Of a DNA stretch of 64,000 nt, positions 1 through 9,772 are shown in pieces. The position numbers and the translations under genes are program-made. The DNA comes from Vreelandella piezotolerans (GTDB lineage: Bacteria > Pseudomonadota > Gammaproteobacteria > Pseudomonadales > Halomonadaceae): contig NZ_CP048602.1 of the NCBI RefSeq assembly GCF_012427705.1, forward strand, positions 3,286,001 to 3,350,000, given 5' to 3'. Under the pieces are notes generated by a model. It ran no database searches, had not been told where the DNA came from, and saw nothing but the letters and a program-made list of their open reading frames with translations. The first letter of the stretch is position 1. Every line of letters begins with the position of its first letter.

Positions 1-1
1 T

Positions 2-46
2 TTGCCAATGGCAAGAGGTTGCTTAATGACAGGCAAAAAATTGCCT
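2..46. repeat. two inverted repeats upstream of hcp
   Basis: Two short perfect inverted repeats share the half-site TTGCC/GGCAA: TTGCC-AAT-GGCAA at 2-14 and AGGCAA-AAAA-TTGCCT at 31-46. They lie about 130-180 bp before the hcp start in A+T-rich DNA. They could be protein-binding sites or the remains of an upstream terminator. No convincing promoter was found nearby. Confidence 0.45.
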
Positions 47-179
47 AATTAAAAATAAATAGCCTCGATATAAAAATTCAAGTGATTGTTTTTAAAGCGA
101 ACAGCCAGAATGGCATCTGTATTGCAATAACACTGCGTCCATCGGACAACGTTAACTCAATCCGTCAAGGAGCAGACTT

Positions 180-698
180 ATGCCAACTCCATGCTATATC
201 AGTATCGAAGGCCAAACTCAGGGCAATATCACTGCTGGCGCATTTACCCCTGATTCAGTGGGTAACATCTACGTGGAGGGCCACGAAGATCAAATGCTGG
301 TTCAGGAATTCAAACACGTCGTCACAGTTCCTACTGATCCGCAGTCTGGTCAACCGTCTGGCCAACGCGCCCACAAGCCATTTATCTTTACCGTTGCATT
401 GAATAAAGCCGTACCGCTCATGTACAACGCGCTGGCATCCGGCGAGATGCTGCCGAACGTAGAGCTCAAGTGGTACCGCACGTCGGTAGAAGGCAAACAA
501 GAGCACTTCTTCACCACGACCTTGACCGATGCCACGATCGTCGATATCAACCTGCGCATGCCGCACGCTCAGGATATGACGAAAGCCGAATTCACCCAGC
601 TCATGGATGTTTCCCTCGCCTACCGCAAAATCGATTGGGAACACACCGTGGCCGGCACGTCGGGTTCCGACGACTGGCGCGCGCCTATCGAAAGCTAA
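180..698 (+). CDS. hcp: Hcp family type VI secretion tube protein (orphan)
   Basis: A 172-residue Hcp. In the family these proteins form hexameric rings that stack into the inner tube of the type VI secretion system, and they are themselves secreted. It opens with the typical PTPCYISIEGQTQG strand, followed by a GNI segment, an EFKHVVTVPTD strand and the HKPFIFT region of the Hcp fold. The length is normal for the family. The ATG follows an AAGGAG Shine-Dalgarno 7-8 bp upstream. No other type VI gene lies downstream: the next gene is trpS on the other strand. The rest of the machine, if present, is elsewhere. A fused C-terminal toxin is excluded because the protein ends right after the Hcp core. 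Confidence 0.93.
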   Translation: MPTPCYISIEGQTQGNITAGAFTPDSVGNIYVEGHEDQMLVQEFKHVVTVPTDPQSGQPSGQRAHKPFIFTVALNKAVPLMYNALASGEMLPNVELKWYRTSVEGKQEHFFTTTLTDATIVDINLRMPHAQDMTKAEFTQLMDVSLAYRKIDWEHTVAGTSGSDDWRAPIES

Positions 699-716
699 GT
701 CCCCTTTCGATACGCA

Positions 717-742
717 AAAGGCCCTCCTTATGGAGGGCCTTT
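717..742 (+). terminator. rho-independent terminator of hcp
   Basis: An 11-bp perfect stem (AAAGGCCCTCC / GGAGGGCCTTT) with a 4-base loop lies 18 bp after the hcp stop. The T-rich distal arm serves as a short U tract. It also faces the 3' end of trpS and may work in both directions. Confidence 0.85.
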
Positions 743-769
743 CTCGTTATTACCGCCAACTCATGCCTA

Positions 770-1792
770 TCACACGAACCGGCCTAGACCGACCGCAGAA
801 CGTAACCGGTCCATCGTGACCGTCGCCTCTTCTCTGGCACGCTCGGCGCCTTTTTGAAGTACGGCTTCGATATGTCCGGGATCTTCCATCAGCGCATTAT
901 AGCGCTCCCTTGGCTCACTGAGATGCGCGTTGAGGTAATCGAACACTCGGTCTTTCGCCTCCCCCCAGCCAATGCCTTCAGCGTATTGCTCGCGCATATT
1001 CGCCGTCTCAGCATCGCTGGCGAAAGCAGCGTAAATCTGGAACAGCGTGCAGGTATCAGGATCTTTCGGCTCACCCGGCTCGAGCGAGTTGGTTTTGATT
1101 TTTCGCACCAGCTTTTGCAGCTTTTTCTCGCTAACGAACAGCGGGATCGTATTGTTGTAGCTCTTGGACATTTTGCGACCATCCAAGCCCTTCAATACTT
1201 CGCCCTTTTCGCTCACCACCGCTTCTGGCTGAGTGAAGTACTGACCTTTGAAAAGGTGATTGAAGCGACCCGCGATGTCTCTCGCCATTTCAATGTGCTG
1301 AATCTGATCGCGCCCTACCGGCACCTTGTTGGCGTTGAACATCAGTATGTCGGCGGCCATCAGCACCGGGTAGCCAAACAGCCCCATGGTGATACCTTTA
1401 TCGGGGTCTTGGTCGCCCGCTTCTTCGTTCTCGGCCACGGCGGCCTTATACGCGTGAGCACGGTTCATCAACCCTTTCGCGCAGACGCAGGAGAGCATCC
1501 ACATCAGCTCAGGGATCTCATGGATATCCGACTGACGGTAGAAAATGGCGTTGTCGGTATCCAGACCCAGCGCCAGCCACGTGGCCGCAATCTCTAAACG
1601 CGACGCTTGCACACGCTTGGGCTCTTGGCACTTGATCAGCGCGTGATAGTCAGCGAGAAAATAGAACGACTGCACGCTCGGGTCTTGGCTTGCTTCGATG
1701 GCAGGCTTGATAGCGCCCACGTAGTTACCAAGGTGCGGCGTTCCGGTCGTGGTAATCCCGGTCAGCACGCGGGTTTTGGCTGTCTGACTCAT
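770..1792 (-). CDS. trpS: tryptophan--tRNA ligase
   Basis: Class I aminoacyl-tRNA synthetase of 340 residues that charges tRNA-Trp in the cytoplasm. The HIGH-type signature is [12 protein letters not shown] at residues 15-26. The KMSKS motif appears as KMSKSYNN near residue 208. The AMP-binding region [15 protein letters not shown] is intact. The length matches bacterial TrpS. It is the last gene of the minus-strand block, 50 bp after pilX. No strong Shine-Dalgarno precedes its ATG. Confidence 0.97.
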   Translation of the reverse strand: MSQTAKTRVLTGITTTGTPHLGNYVGAIKPAIEASQDPSVQSFYFLADYHALIKCQEPKRVQASRLEIAATWLALGLDTDNAIFYRQSDIHEIPELMWMLSCVCAKGLMNRAHAYKAAVAENEEAGDQDPDKGITMGLFGYPVLMAADILMFNANKVPVGRDQIQHIEMARDIAGRFNHLFKGQYFTQPEAVVSEKGEVLKGLDGRKMSKSYNNTIPLFVSEKKLQKLVRKIKTNSLEPGEPKDPDTCTLFQIYAAFASDAETANMREQYAEGIGWGEAKDRVFDYLNAHLSEPRERYNALMEDPGHIEAVLQKGAERAREEATVTMDRLRSAVGLGRFV

Positions 1793-1841
1793 GATCTGAA
1801 TCCAACTGAATGAAGGTCAAAAACGATACGCTATTGTACGC

Positions 1842-2315
1842 TTATTGCCAAACCACCGCTGCCTCTGCCCCTACTTCATGAGGGTTTTCGCGGCGAATGA
1901 GCAGCGGCGCACTTTGTGCGACCACCGTCCCGCTCCCTTCGAAGGTGGCCCCCATGGCCATGACCCATCGCTCGCTATGGTAAATGACCGGCATATAGAA
2001 ACAGCTGTGCTGGGGACAGTGATGCGATGTCGATACTTTGGCGTGCGTGCCATACTCCTCAAAACGTGCCGTCTCGGGCGCATCTAGCAGTGGAGCGCCC
2101 TGCCAATCGAGTTCCTCCCAACGGGCCAAGGCTTCTGACGCCGCCGTTTCAGATCGCATTTGCGCTTGTATCGATGCACGAAAGTTACCTGCCAAGCGCT
2201 CGTCGATCAGTGCCGTTTGCATACTGACGAGCGCCATGACCAACGCGCTGGCCAGCAGTACCATGACGATGACCAAAGCCGCGCCCTGCTGTTGCTTCAC
2301 TCCGCTCTTCTCCAT
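1842..2315 (-). CDS. pilX: type IV minor pilin PilX-like
   Basis: 157 residues. The N-terminus is a short charged leader ending QQQG, followed by AALVIVMVLLASALVMALV, the PilX-type N-terminal helix that lacks the usual Glu5. The rest is a small globular domain with two cysteines. In the family, PilX joins the minor-pilin complex that primes type IV pilus assembly. It is the last gene of the pilE-pilV-pilW-pilX row, starting 2 bp after pilW. The assignment rests on the N-terminal helix and gene order; sequence outside the helix is poorly conserved in this family. Confidence 0.8.
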   Translation of the reverse strand: MEKSGVKQQQGAALVIVMVLLASALVMALVSMQTALIDERLAGNFRASIQAQMRSETAASEALARWEELDWQGAPLLDAPETARFEEYGTHAKVSTSHHCPQHSCFYMPVIYHSERWVMAMGATFEGSGTVVAQSAPLLIRRENPHEVGAEAAVVWQ

Positions 2316-2317
2316 GG

Positions 2318-2791
2318 TTATTCCCCTTGGGGTGCCAGTAGACTGGCACGGTGCGTTACATGAAAACGCAATTCGCTGCCGCCGGGGCCTAATGGCAATG
2401 ACACGAGGCTATCGGCGCCGTCAGCCGTTTGGCTTCCCAACGGTACATCGCGTTCGCACGTACTCGTCGAGGGGGTGGCAAAATTGACCATGGGTTGAGC
2501 GCGCGACATGTCTTGCAACGTACAGCGGCACTCTTTGGCGACGCTCTGGCAACGTAAATGATAAAACGCCTGCCCCGACGCATCATAAGGCCCCTGCCGT
2601 CGCAGGGTTTGTGTCATCGTCGTCACTGCAAAAATCAGTGCTTCCTGCTGGCGACTCAGCATATCGACATGGCGATGGGTTTTCAGCGTGCCTAGAAATA
2701 GCTGCCCTGCCCCTAATACGATGACTAGCCCTATCGCCATCGCTACCATGACTTCCGTTAGGGTAAAACCGCGCTGCCTTTCCTTTAGCAC
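2318..2791 (-). CDS. pilW: type IV minor pilin PilW-like
   Basis: 157 residues with prepilin signature KERQRG|FTLTEVMVAMAIGLVIV (cleavage after Gly, Glu5 present) and a long hydrophobic helix. The start is GTG with AAGGAG five bases upstream. PilW works with PilV, PilX and PilE in the minor-pilin priming complex of type IVa pili. It is shorter than the roughly 270-residue PilW of Pseudomonas, so the C-terminal beta domain is reduced. It lies between pilV and pilX and is probably co-transcribed with them. Confidence 0.78.
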   Translation of the reverse strand: MLKERQRGFTLTEVMVAMAIGLVIVLGAGQLFLGTLKTHRHVDMLSRQQEALIFAVTTMTQTLRRQGPYDASGQAFYHLRCQSVAKECRCTLQDMSRAQPMVNFATPSTSTCERDVPLGSQTADGADSLVSLPLGPGGSELRFHVTHRASLLAPQGE

Positions 2792-2812
2792 AGAGACTCC
2801 TTGACCCTTACT

Positions 2813-3220
2813 TCAAAGCGGTAATAAGAACCGATACTCCATTCTGCCCCCGTTCTCATCCTGGGGCGTATCGAGTTGCACCGTGACATCGAACTGGCAG
2901 CCCGACCGGGCAATCCCACTTTGGCCCGGGTTCACGCTATGTCGTAGAGGGGCCCCCTTCGCCAGAAACCAGGCGTCACGCCACGCGTTTTCAATCGAGG
3001 CGACCGGTACGTCTTGGCACGCTTCTATATGAGAGATGGCGGCCCACACACGCTCTTGCGCGTCCAATGCAGCCACGGAGGCCAGCGACCGTTGATAACC
3101 GCTGTGAGCGCTTTGCATCGATTTCAGCTGCATTGCAGCCACACTGAGCACTCCCACTGACAAAATGACGAGCGCGACCAGCGCTTCCACCATAGAGAGT
3201 CCTCGCTGGCGCGTCTGCAT
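2813..3220 (-). CDS. pilV: type IV minor pilin PilV-like
   Basis: 135 residues. The leader MQTRQRG is followed by LSMVEALVALVILSVGVLSVAAMQ, the class III prepilin signal with Glu5 and the PilV-type ALVALVILSVG core. The chosen ATG overlaps the pilE stop by one base (TAATG), which implies translational coupling. A candidate minor pilin of the type IVa pilus. Homologues are also called the type IV pilus modification protein PilV. Confidence 0.82.
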   Translation of the reverse strand: MQTRQRGLSMVEALVALVILSVGVLSVAAMQLKSMQSAHSGYQRSLASVAALDAQERVWAAISHIEACQDVPVASIENAWRDAWFLAKGAPLRHSVNPGQSGIARSGCQFDVTVQLDTPQDENGGRMEYRFLLPL

Positions 3221-3621
3221 TACCAACAGACTACCGGCGTGCGCTCGCCGCGCGCATTGAGTTGAATATCGCCATGACAGCCATCGGCCTGAGGGGTGGT
3301 CGCAGTGAGAAGAAAACCGCCGTCACTCTCTCCCCCTGCCGCGACAGAAAGGGTGTAGTTGCCATCAGGCGACGTCGTGGTGATGGCACAGCCGGTGTAG
3401 TTGTATTGACGAGAGTAGCAGCGCTCCATTTCAGAAGCGGCTTGCAGCAGCCCCGCATGCGCATCAGTGCGAAGCGAGCGTTCTACATAGCGTGTGTAAC
3501 TGGGATAGGCGATACCTGCGACGATGCCAATGATGGCCACGGCAATCAGCATTTCGATGAGGGTAAAACCTTGCTGGTGAGTCTCCTGCTCGCCAGCAAG
3601 GGAAAATGAAGGGCTAGGCAC
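3220..3621 (-). CDS. pilE: type IV pilin PilE-like minor pilin
   Basis: 133 residues. A long prepilin leader ending HQQG precedes FTLIEMLIAVAIIGIVAGIAYPSY. The RSLRTDAHAGL segment and the paired cysteines (CHGD...VVCW) at the end resemble the PilE minor pilin more than a major pilin. The start is GTG with AGGAG eight bases upstream; there is no ATG between it and the cleavage site. It is the first gene of the minor pilin row, 137 bp downstream of ispH, a location also used for minor pilins in Pseudomonas. PilY1 and FimU/FimT genes are missing here. Confidence 0.82.
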   Translation of the reverse strand: MPSPSFSLAGEQETHQQGFTLIEMLIAVAIIGIVAGIAYPSYTRYVERSLRTDAHAGLLQAASEMERCYSRQYNYTGCAITTTSPDGNYTLSVAAGGESDGGFLLTATTPQADGCHGDIQLNARGERTPVVCW

Positions 3622-3687
3622 CGAGTCAGCTCCTGTATCGGTTAAACCATACTTCGAGTATGTCGGAAACCGATACGCTTTGCATCA

Positions 3688-3790
3688 CTCGCTGACGTCT
3701 ATTCACTCACGCAAGTTCACCGATGAGCGCTTCAGCACACTCATCTTGTAAAGCGCGTTACTCGCTGACGATCACTCGTTCACGCAGCTC
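3688..3790. repeat. imperfect duplication of the ispH 3' end
   Basis: The 10-mer CTCGCTGACG occurs at 3688-3697 and again at 3761-3770, inside the last codons of ispH. Each copy is followed by a similar stretch ending in CACGCA. The outer copy lies in the gap between ispH and pilE and looks like a decayed partial duplication of the ispH end. Confidence 0.4.
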
Positions 3791-4738
3791 TCTTGGCATC
3801 GAGAACGTAATCGTCTCTTCACGCCCCTGCAGTTCGACAGGGGCTTCCGCGCCCAGTGTCTGCAACTTATCAATGACGCCTTTGACGAGCACTTCAGGGG
3901 CGCTCGCCCCGGCAGTGACGCCAATACGCTTGACGCCGTCGAGCCAAGTCGCATCAATTTGCTCAGCGTTATCGATCAAATAGGCAGGAGTGCCCATTCG
4001 CTCGGAAAGCTCACGCAGCCGGTTGGAATTCGAACTATTGGGGCTGCCGACCACCAAGACTAGGTCGCTATCCGCCGCCAAGTCACGCACCGCGTCCTGA
4101 CGGTTTTGAGTGGCGTAGCAGATGTCGTCTTTACGCGGCCCCTGGATGTCGGGAAATTTGTCCCGTAGCGCGTCGATCACCTTGGCGGTGTCGTCCATGG
4201 AGAGTGTTGTTTGCGTCACGAACGCCAGTGCCGAGGGGTCGTTCACGACTAAGTTGGCCACATCCTGCTCGTCTTCGACCAAGTAAATCTTGCCGCCATG
4301 GGAGGTGTCGTAGCGCCCCATGGTGCCTTCGACTTCCGGGTGGCCTTCATGGCCAATCAAAATGCACTCCTGGCCGCGCTTGGCGTAGCGCAGCACTTCC
4401 ATATGCACTTTGGTGACCAGCGGGCAGGTGGCATCGAACACCTTTAGGCCACGCTGCTCTGCGTCTTGCTGCACCGCGCGGGAAACGCCGTGGGCGGAGA
4501 AGATGACGATCACATCGTCGGGCACTTCGTGAAGCTCTTCCACGAAGACCGCGCCGCGTTCACGTAAGGTTTCCACCACGAAGCGGTTGTGCACCACCTC
4601 ATGACGCACGTAAATCGGCGGACCGAAGACATCCAGCGCACGGTTGACGATATCGATCGCGCGGTCGACGCCCGCACAAAACCCGCGCGGGTTGGCTAGC
4701 TTGATCTGTACGGGCTGAGATGACTCTGATGACTGCAT
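3758..4738 (-). CDS. ispH: 4-hydroxy-3-methylbut-2-enyl diphosphate reductase
   Basis: Iron-sulfur enzyme (326 residues) for the last step of the MEP isoprenoid pathway, producing IPP and DMAPP. The N-terminal [13 protein letters not shown] holds the first cluster cysteine. The [11 protein letters not shown] segment and [10 protein letters not shown] hold the other two. [12 protein letters not shown] is the substrate-binding motif. I chose the ATG preceded by AAGG at 7 bp; the longer frame begins with TTG. It follows fkpB closely at the end of the ribF-ileS-lspA-fkpB-ispH operon, the usual order in gammaproteobacteria. Confidence 0.97.
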   Translation of the reverse strand: MQSSESSQPVQIKLANPRGFCAGVDRAIDIVNRALDVFGPPIYVRHEVVHNRFVVETLRERGAVFVEELHEVPDDVIVIFSAHGVSRAVQQDAEQRGLKVFDATCPLVTKVHMEVLRYAKRGQECILIGHEGHPEVEGTMGRYDTSHGGKIYLVEDEQDVANLVVNDPSALAFVTQTTLSMDDTAKVIDALRDKFPDIQGPRKDDICYATQNRQDAVRDLAADSDLVLVVGSPNSSNSNRLRELSERMGTPAYLIDNAEQIDATWLDGVKRIGVTAGASAPEVLVKGVIDKLQTLGAEAPVELQGREETITFSMPRELRERVIVSE

Positions 4739-4774
4739 AAAAGCGCCTTGATGCAACCTGCATCGCTCAGGAAA

Positions 4775-5218
4775 TTAGTGTTTGGTGATTGGCGTGACGT
4801 CGAGCACTTCGACATCGAATGTCAATGTACGCCCCGCCAGCGGATGGTTGAAGTCGACCTCGACGCGGTCACCATCAATGGCTTTGACCACGCCAGGCAA
4901 TTCCGTTCCCGCTTTGTCGGCAAACGACATCACCATGCCGATCTCAGGCGATTCGTCACCAAAGTCTTCCCGCTTCAGCGTTTGAATGTTCTGCGGATTG
5001 TGTTGGCCAAACGCATGCTCTGGCGTGATATCGAACGAGCCGTTCTGGCCTGCGGCCATGCCTTTGATGGGATGCTCGAAGCCGGGCGGCAGATTGCCAT
5101 CGCCAAATTGGAACGTCGCTGGCGCTTTCTCTTTGGTGGAATCGACGACCGTGCCATCTTCCAGCTTCAGGGTAAAATGCAGGGTGATTTCCATCCCATC
5201 GTCAATTAGGTAGTCCAT
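4775..5218 (-). CDS. fkpB: FKBP-type peptidyl-prolyl isomerase (SlpA type)
   Basis: 147-residue FKBP domain protein that catalyses cis-trans isomerisation of Xaa-Pro bonds and acts as a cytosolic chaperone. It shows GMEITLHFTLKLEDGTVVDS, the LPPGFEHPIKGMAAGQ segment and the inserted flap with EHAFGQHNP typical of SlpA/FkpB rather than FkpA. There is no signal peptide. It lies between lspA and ispH in the conserved operon. Confidence 0.95.
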   Translation of the reverse strand: MDYLIDDGMEITLHFTLKLEDGTVVDSTKEKAPATFQFGDGNLPPGFEHPIKGMAAGQNGSFDITPEHAFGQHNPQNIQTLKREDFGDESPEIGMVMSFADKAGTELPGVVKAIDGDRVEVDFNHPLAGRTLTFDVEVLDVTPITKH

Positions 5219-5237
5219 GGTGCCTCACTCATTGATG

Positions 5238-5786
5238 TTAAGAAGAGGATGACTGCGCGGCTTTCTTACGCCGACGCTCACCCATGACCGACTCCCAAAT
5301 CAAGCCCACGGCCCCTAGGGTAATGCCGATATCCGCCACGTTAAAGGCAGGGTAGTACCAGCCCGCCGCATGGAAGGAGAGAAAATCCACCACATAGCCG
5401 TGGATCAAGCGGTCGTACAAATTGCCCAACGCGCCTCCGATGATCAGCGGCAGCGCGATGGCTAACAGCGTCTCATCGGCGCGCACCCGAGATAGCCACA
5501 CGGTGAGACCGATACTGGCACCGATGGCAATCGCCGCAAAGAACCAGCGCTGCCAGCCGGGATGCTCGGCTAAAAAGCTAAACGCCGCCCCCGTATTATG
5601 CAGCAGCGTGAGGTTGAAAAATGGCAGCACCTCGACCGGCTGAGCATAGTTCAGGAAATGGCTAGCGGCGTACTTGGTGGTCAAGTCCACTACGATGACC
5701 GCGACGGCAAGCCACAACCAGCGCAGCGGCCGCCGCATGGGCGGCCGCTGGGAGTGCAGATCGTTCGCTGAAGAGGCGTTAGGCAT
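5238..5786 (-). CDS. lspA: lipoprotein signal peptidase
   Basis: Inner-membrane aspartyl protease (182 residues) that cleaves prolipoprotein signal peptides after diacylglyceryl modification; target of globomycin. Four membrane segments are visible. The catalytic aspartates lie in [18 protein letters not shown] and FNVADIGIT. The N-terminal DLTTKY motif is also present. The start used is the ATG that overlaps the ileS stop by 8 bp, so translation is probably coupled to ileS. Confidence 0.96.
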   Translation of the reverse strand: MPNASSANDLHSQRPPMRRPLRWLWLAVAVIVVDLTTKYAASHFLNYAQPVEVLPFFNLTLLHNTGAAFSFLAEHPGWQRWFFAAIAIGASIGLTVWLSRVRADETLLAIALPLIIGGALGNLYDRLIHGYVVDFLSFHAAGWYYPAFNVADIGITLGAVGLIWESVMGERRRKKAAQSSSS

Positions 5787-8610
5787 AATGACGAATCTCA
5801 CCGCTACCGTCGGGTAAATTACTCACGCAGCGGCCGCACAGGTCAGGATGCTCGGCAATGCTGCCTACGTCCGCCCGATGATGCCAGCAGCGCTCACACT
5901 TGGCGTGCTCACTGGCACTCACCGCGACCTTCAGACCAGCAAGCTCGGTGCTTTCGGCATGGGCAGCCTTTGCGAGCGGCGCTAAATGCACTTCACTAGT
6001 GAGCATCACGAAGCGCAACTCGTCGCCAAGCTTGGTTAACGTTGCGTGCAGCTCCTCATTGACGAACAGCGTCACTTCTGCCGCGAGGCTACCCTTGATC
6101 ACTTTGGCGTTACGGGCGTCTTCCAGACATTTGTTCACCGAATGCTTCACTTCCAGCACCTGTTCCCAGAACGCGCGGCCCATATCAGCGCCCTCGTCCA
6201 GCGTGGAGAGGCCAGTGTAGTAGGTCTCCAGCAGTACGCTATCGCCACGCTCGCCGGGGATATGCTCGAAAATCTCTTCGGCGGTAAAGGACAGAATCGG
6301 CGCCACCCAGCGACTCAGCGCTTCCACCACGTGATAGAGCGCGGTTTGCGCGCTGCGGCGGGCCAGCGAGTCGGTTTGGGTGGTGTACTGGCGGTCCTTG
6401 ATCACGTCCAGGTAGAAGCCGCCTAGCTCCCGGGCGCAAAAGCCGTGCACCTGCTGATACACATCCAGGAAGCGGTACTCCTCATAGGCGGTTTCGATGC
6501 GGCCTTGAAGCTGTGCGGCACGGTCCACCACCCACTGGTCCAGCGCCAGCATATCGCCAAACGCGACTTGATCCCGCGCGGGATCGAACCCGTTCAAGTT
6601 GGACAGCAGGAAGCGGGCAGTGTTACGGATACGGCGATAGACATCGGCGGTGCGCTTGAGGATTTCATCCGAGACGGCCATTTCACCGGAGTAGTCGGTC
6701 GACGCCACCCAAAGGCGCAAAATATCGGCCCCCAGCTTATCCATCACGCTTTGCGGCGCGACCACGTTACCAATGGATTTGGACATCTTGCGGCCCTGGG
6801 CATCCACCGTGAAGCCGTGGGTCAGCAGCTGGCGATACGGGGCATGACCATCGATCGCTGCACCGGTGAGCAGCGACGAGTGGAACCAACCGCGGTGCTG
6901 GTCGCTACCTTCCAGGTATAAATCTGCCCGCGGGCCGCTTTCATGACCGTGGGGGTGCGAGCCGCGCAGCACATGACGGTGGGTAGTGCCCGAGTCGAAC
7001 CATACGTCCAGCGTGTCGGTGACTTTCTCGTAATCCGACGCCTCTGCGCCGAGCAGCTCGGCGGGGTCGAGCTTGAACCATGCCTCGATGCCCTGCTGTT
7101 CCACGCGTTTGGCGGCTTCTTCCATCAGCGACACAGTGTTCGGGTGTAGCTCACCGGTTTGCTTATGCAGGAAGAACGGAATCGGCACACCCCAGTTACG
7201 CTGGCGAGAGATACACCAATCTGGGCGGTTGGCGATCATGCTGTGCAGGCGCGCCTGACCCCAGGCCGGGGTAAACTCGGTGGCCTCGATACCGGCCAGC
7301 GCGCGCTCGCGCAGAGTCTTGCCATCTTTGCCTTTGATATCCATGCCAACGAACCACTGGGCCGTGGCGCGGTAGATCACCGGCGTTTTGTGGCGCCAGC
7401 AATGCATGTAGCTGTGGGTGATCGGCGTATGGGCCATCAGCGCGTTCACGTCACGCAGCTTCTCGATGATGTTCGGGTTGGCTTTCCAGATCATCTGGCC
7501 GCCGAAGAACGGGAGGTCATCGGCGTAAACGCCGTTGCCCTGTACCGGATTCAGCATGTCATCAAAGCTCATGCCATGCTCACGGCAGGTGACGAAGTCA
7601 TCCATACCGTAAGAAGGGGCAGAGTGAACGATACCGGTACTGCCGGCTTCAGACTCGACGTAATCCGCCAGATAGACCGGCGAGAGACGGTCGTAGAACG
7701 GGTGGCGGAAGTTGATCAGGTCCAAGTGTTTGCCCTGAGTCGTCGCGACCACCTCACCTTGTAAACCAAAGCGCTCCAAGCAGCTCTCGACCAGCTCTTC
7801 GGCCAGCAGCAGCAGGCGCTCACCGGTGTCGACCAGCGCGTAGGTGAAGTCGGGGTGAACGTTCAGCGCCTGGTTGGCGGGAATGGTCCAGGGCGTAGTG
7901 GTCCAGATGACCACTGCCGCAGGCTTGGCCAGCTCGCTCAGACCGAACGCCGCTGCCAGCTTGTCGGCGTCTTCCACGGGGAAGGCCACGTCGATGGCAT
8001 CGGACTTCTTGTCAGCGTACTCGACCTCCGCCTCGGCCAGCGCCGAGCCGCAGTCGAAACACCAGTTCACCGGTTTCAAACCTTTGAAAACGTAGCCCGC
8101 GTCGACCATGTCGGCCAGCGCTCGGATTTCACCCGCTTCATTGGCGTAATCCATGGAGCGATAAGGGTGGTTCCAGTCGCCAATGATGCCCAGGCGCACG
8201 AAATCCACCAGCTGGGTTTCGATCTGGGCACCGGCGTACTCCCGGCAAAGCTCGCGGGCTTTATCGGCAGCCAGGTGCTTGCCATGGGTGGTTTCCACCT
8301 TGTGCTCGATGGGCAGGCCGTGGCAGTCCCAGCCGGGCACGTAGGGCGCATCGTAGCCCGCCAGGTTTTTGGACTTGACGATGATGTCCTTGAGAATCTT
8401 ATTAACGGCGTGACCGATATGGATACTGCCATTGGCGTAGGGAGGGCCATCGTGCAGTACGAACAGCGGCGCACCCGCACGGGCGTCGCGCAGGCGCTGG
8501 TACAGGTTCATGTCCTGCCACTGGGAAACGCGCCCTGGCTCCTGCTTCGGCAGCATGCCGCGCATGGGAAAGTCGGTTTCTGGCAAGTTTAGCGTATGCT
8601 TATAATCCAT
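5779..8610 (-). CDS. ileS: isoleucine--tRNA ligase
   Basis: Class I synthetase of 943 residues with editing domain. HIGH motif: [14 protein letters not shown] near residue 58. KMSKS motif: [11 protein letters not shown] near residue 600. The C-terminal zinc finger CERCWH...CGRCV is complete. The frame is open for another 52 codons upstream, but the ATG at 8610 ([10 protein letters not shown]) gives the family N-terminus and sits 8 bp after the ribF stop. Part of the ribF-ileS-lspA-fkpB-ispH operon. Confidence 0.98.
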   Translation of the reverse strand: MDYKHTLNLPETDFPMRGMLPKQEPGRVSQWQDMNLYQRLRDARAGAPLFVLHDGPPYANGSIHIGHAVNKILKDIIVKSKNLAGYDAPYVPGWDCHGLPIEHKVETTHGKHLAADKARELCREYAGAQIETQLVDFVRLGIIGDWNHPYRSMDYANEAGEIRALADMVDAGYVFKGLKPVNWCFDCGSALAEAEVEYADKKSDAIDVAFPVEDADKLAAAFGLSELAKPAAVVIWTTTPWTIPANQALNVHPDFTYALVDTGERLLLLAEELVESCLERFGLQGEVVATTQGKHLDLINFRHPFYDRLSPVYLADYVESEAGSTGIVHSAPSYGMDDFVTCREHGMSFDDMLNPVQGNGVYADDLPFFGGQMIWKANPNIIEKLRDVNALMAHTPITHSYMHCWRHKTPVIYRATAQWFVGMDIKGKDGKTLRERALAGIEATEFTPAWGQARLHSMIANRPDWCISRQRNWGVPIPFFLHKQTGELHPNTVSLMEEAAKRVEQQGIEAWFKLDPAELLGAEASDYEKVTDTLDVWFDSGTTHRHVLRGSHPHGHESGPRADLYLEGSDQHRGWFHSSLLTGAAIDGHAPYRQLLTHGFTVDAQGRKMSKSIGNVVAPQSVMDKLGADILRLWVASTDYSGEMAVSDEILKRTADVYRRIRNTARFLLSNLNGFDPARDQVAFGDMLALDQWVVDRAAQLQGRIETAYEEYRFLDVYQQVHGFCARELGGFYLDVIKDRQYTTQTDSLARRSAQTALYHVVEALSRWVAPILSFTAEEIFEHIPGERGDSVLLETYYTGLSTLDEGADMGRAFWEQVLEVKHSVNKCLEDARNAKVIKGSLAAEVTLFVNEELHATLTKLGDELRFVMLTSEVHLAPLAKAAHAESTELAGLKVAVSASEHAKCERCWHHRADVGSIAEHPDLCGRCVSNLPDGSGEIRHYA

Positions 8611-8617
8611 AGTCCGG

Positions 8618-9655
8618 TCAGCCGTCGTTTGTATCGGCGGCGTCATCCGCCGAAGTGAAATCAGAAGAAGCGGTCTCACGCCCAAGCGGGGCCGAGGCCA
8701 GCGGAAGAGAGAGTGCAATGCCAGTCTCCACGGCCGCAAAGTAACGGCGCGCCCTGGCTTGGTCATGGTGAATCTGTGTTTTCAGTGCCTCGAAATCGTC
8801 AAACTTCACTTCCCCCCGTAGCCGTGCGCAGGGGTAAACCGTCAGCCGCTGGCCGTACAAATCGCCCGTAAACGCCAACAGGTGCACTTCCAGCGTGGGG
8901 CGTTTGGCTCCCACCGTGGGCCGAAAGCCGACGTTCGCCACGGCGGGATAGCGCTCACCGCTGGCAAGCTCGGCCACGACCGCAAACACGCCACGCAGCG
9001 TCAGCGGCTGGGGCAGCAGCGGTAGGTTCGCGGTTGGCACGCCAATGGTGCGCCCCAGTTGCTGGTCGCGCACCACGCGGCCATGCAGCGAGTAGGGCCG
9101 GCCCAACAAACGGGCAGCTACGTCGAAGTTGCCGCTGGCCAGCAGGGTGCGCACACGGGTGCTCGACACGCGCTCGTCATCGACTTTAAAGGTGCGGGTG
9201 TGCTCGACGCCAAAACCGTGGGTACGCCCGACCGCTTCCAACAGGCTGAAGTCCCCCTTTCGGTCGCAGCCAAATCGAAAGTCGTCCCCCACCACCAAGT
9301 GCTTGACACCCAACCCCTCGATGAGCACTTGATCGATGAATTCACGGCCGGTCAGGCTACGCAGCGCATCGTTGAACGGCAGACAGAGCACCTGCTCGGC
9401 ACCGTGGTCGCGTAGCAGACGCATCTTTTCGCGTAGCCGTGTCAGGCGAGGCGGCGCTTGATCACCGGCAAAAAACTCGCGGGGCTGAGGCTCGAACACC
9501 ACCACAGTCAGCGGAACGCCCAGGCGCGCAGCGTGCTCACGGCACTGTTGCAGGATCGCCTGATGCCCCCGGTGCACCCCATCGAAATTACCAATGGTCG
9601 CCACGCAGCCACGATGGGACGCTGTCAGATTGTGCAGACCTCGAATGACGTGCAT
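8618..9655 (-). CDS. ribF: bifunctional riboflavin kinase / FAD synthetase
   Basis: 345 residues. The N-terminal FMN adenylyltransferase domain shows [17 protein letters not shown] (nucleotide-binding HxGH). The C-terminal flavokinase domain shows [11 protein letters not shown] with the PTAN motif. Together they convert riboflavin to FMN and FAD. It is the first gene of the operon that continues to ispH; the promoter should lie in the 117-bp gap to murJ. A low-complexity acidic tail after residue 320 goes beyond the usual end of the enzyme. Confidence 0.97.
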   Translation of the reverse strand: MHVIRGLHNLTASHRGCVATIGNFDGVHRGHQAILQQCREHAARLGVPLTVVVFEPQPREFFAGDQAPPRLTRLREKMRLLRDHGAEQVLCLPFNDALRSLTGREFIDQVLIEGLGVKHLVVGDDFRFGCDRKGDFSLLEAVGRTHGFGVEHTRTFKVDDERVSSTRVRTLLASGNFDVAARLLGRPYSLHGRVVRDQQLGRTIGVPTANLPLLPQPLTLRGVFAVVAELASGERYPAVANVGFRPTVGAKRPTLEVHLLAFTGDLYGQRLTVYPCARLRGEVKFDDFEALKTQIHHDQARARRYFAAVETGIALSLPLASAPLGRETASSDFTSADDAADTNDG

Positions 9656-9772
9656 GGCACCCCTGTTTTAAAAGCGTTAGATTTTAAAAAGCGCTGGCCG
9701 TGATCAAAGCGTTTGATTATAACGAACACGCAGGCCAGGTGCAGGAGTAGATCATCACCCCCAACGCCTAAC

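Noticed and set aside
9..22. Possible sigma-54 promoter TGGCAAG-N3-TTGC before hcp
   Set aside because: The spacing between GG and GC is one base short, which sigma-54 tolerates poorly. A second candidate at 31-44 has the same fault.
854..1597. 247-codon plus-strand open frame
   Set aside because: It is antisense to trpS, whose motifs are complete, and it matches no family.
7855..8592. 245-codon plus-strand open frame
   Set aside because: Antisense shadow of ileS with no start signal or recognisable domain.
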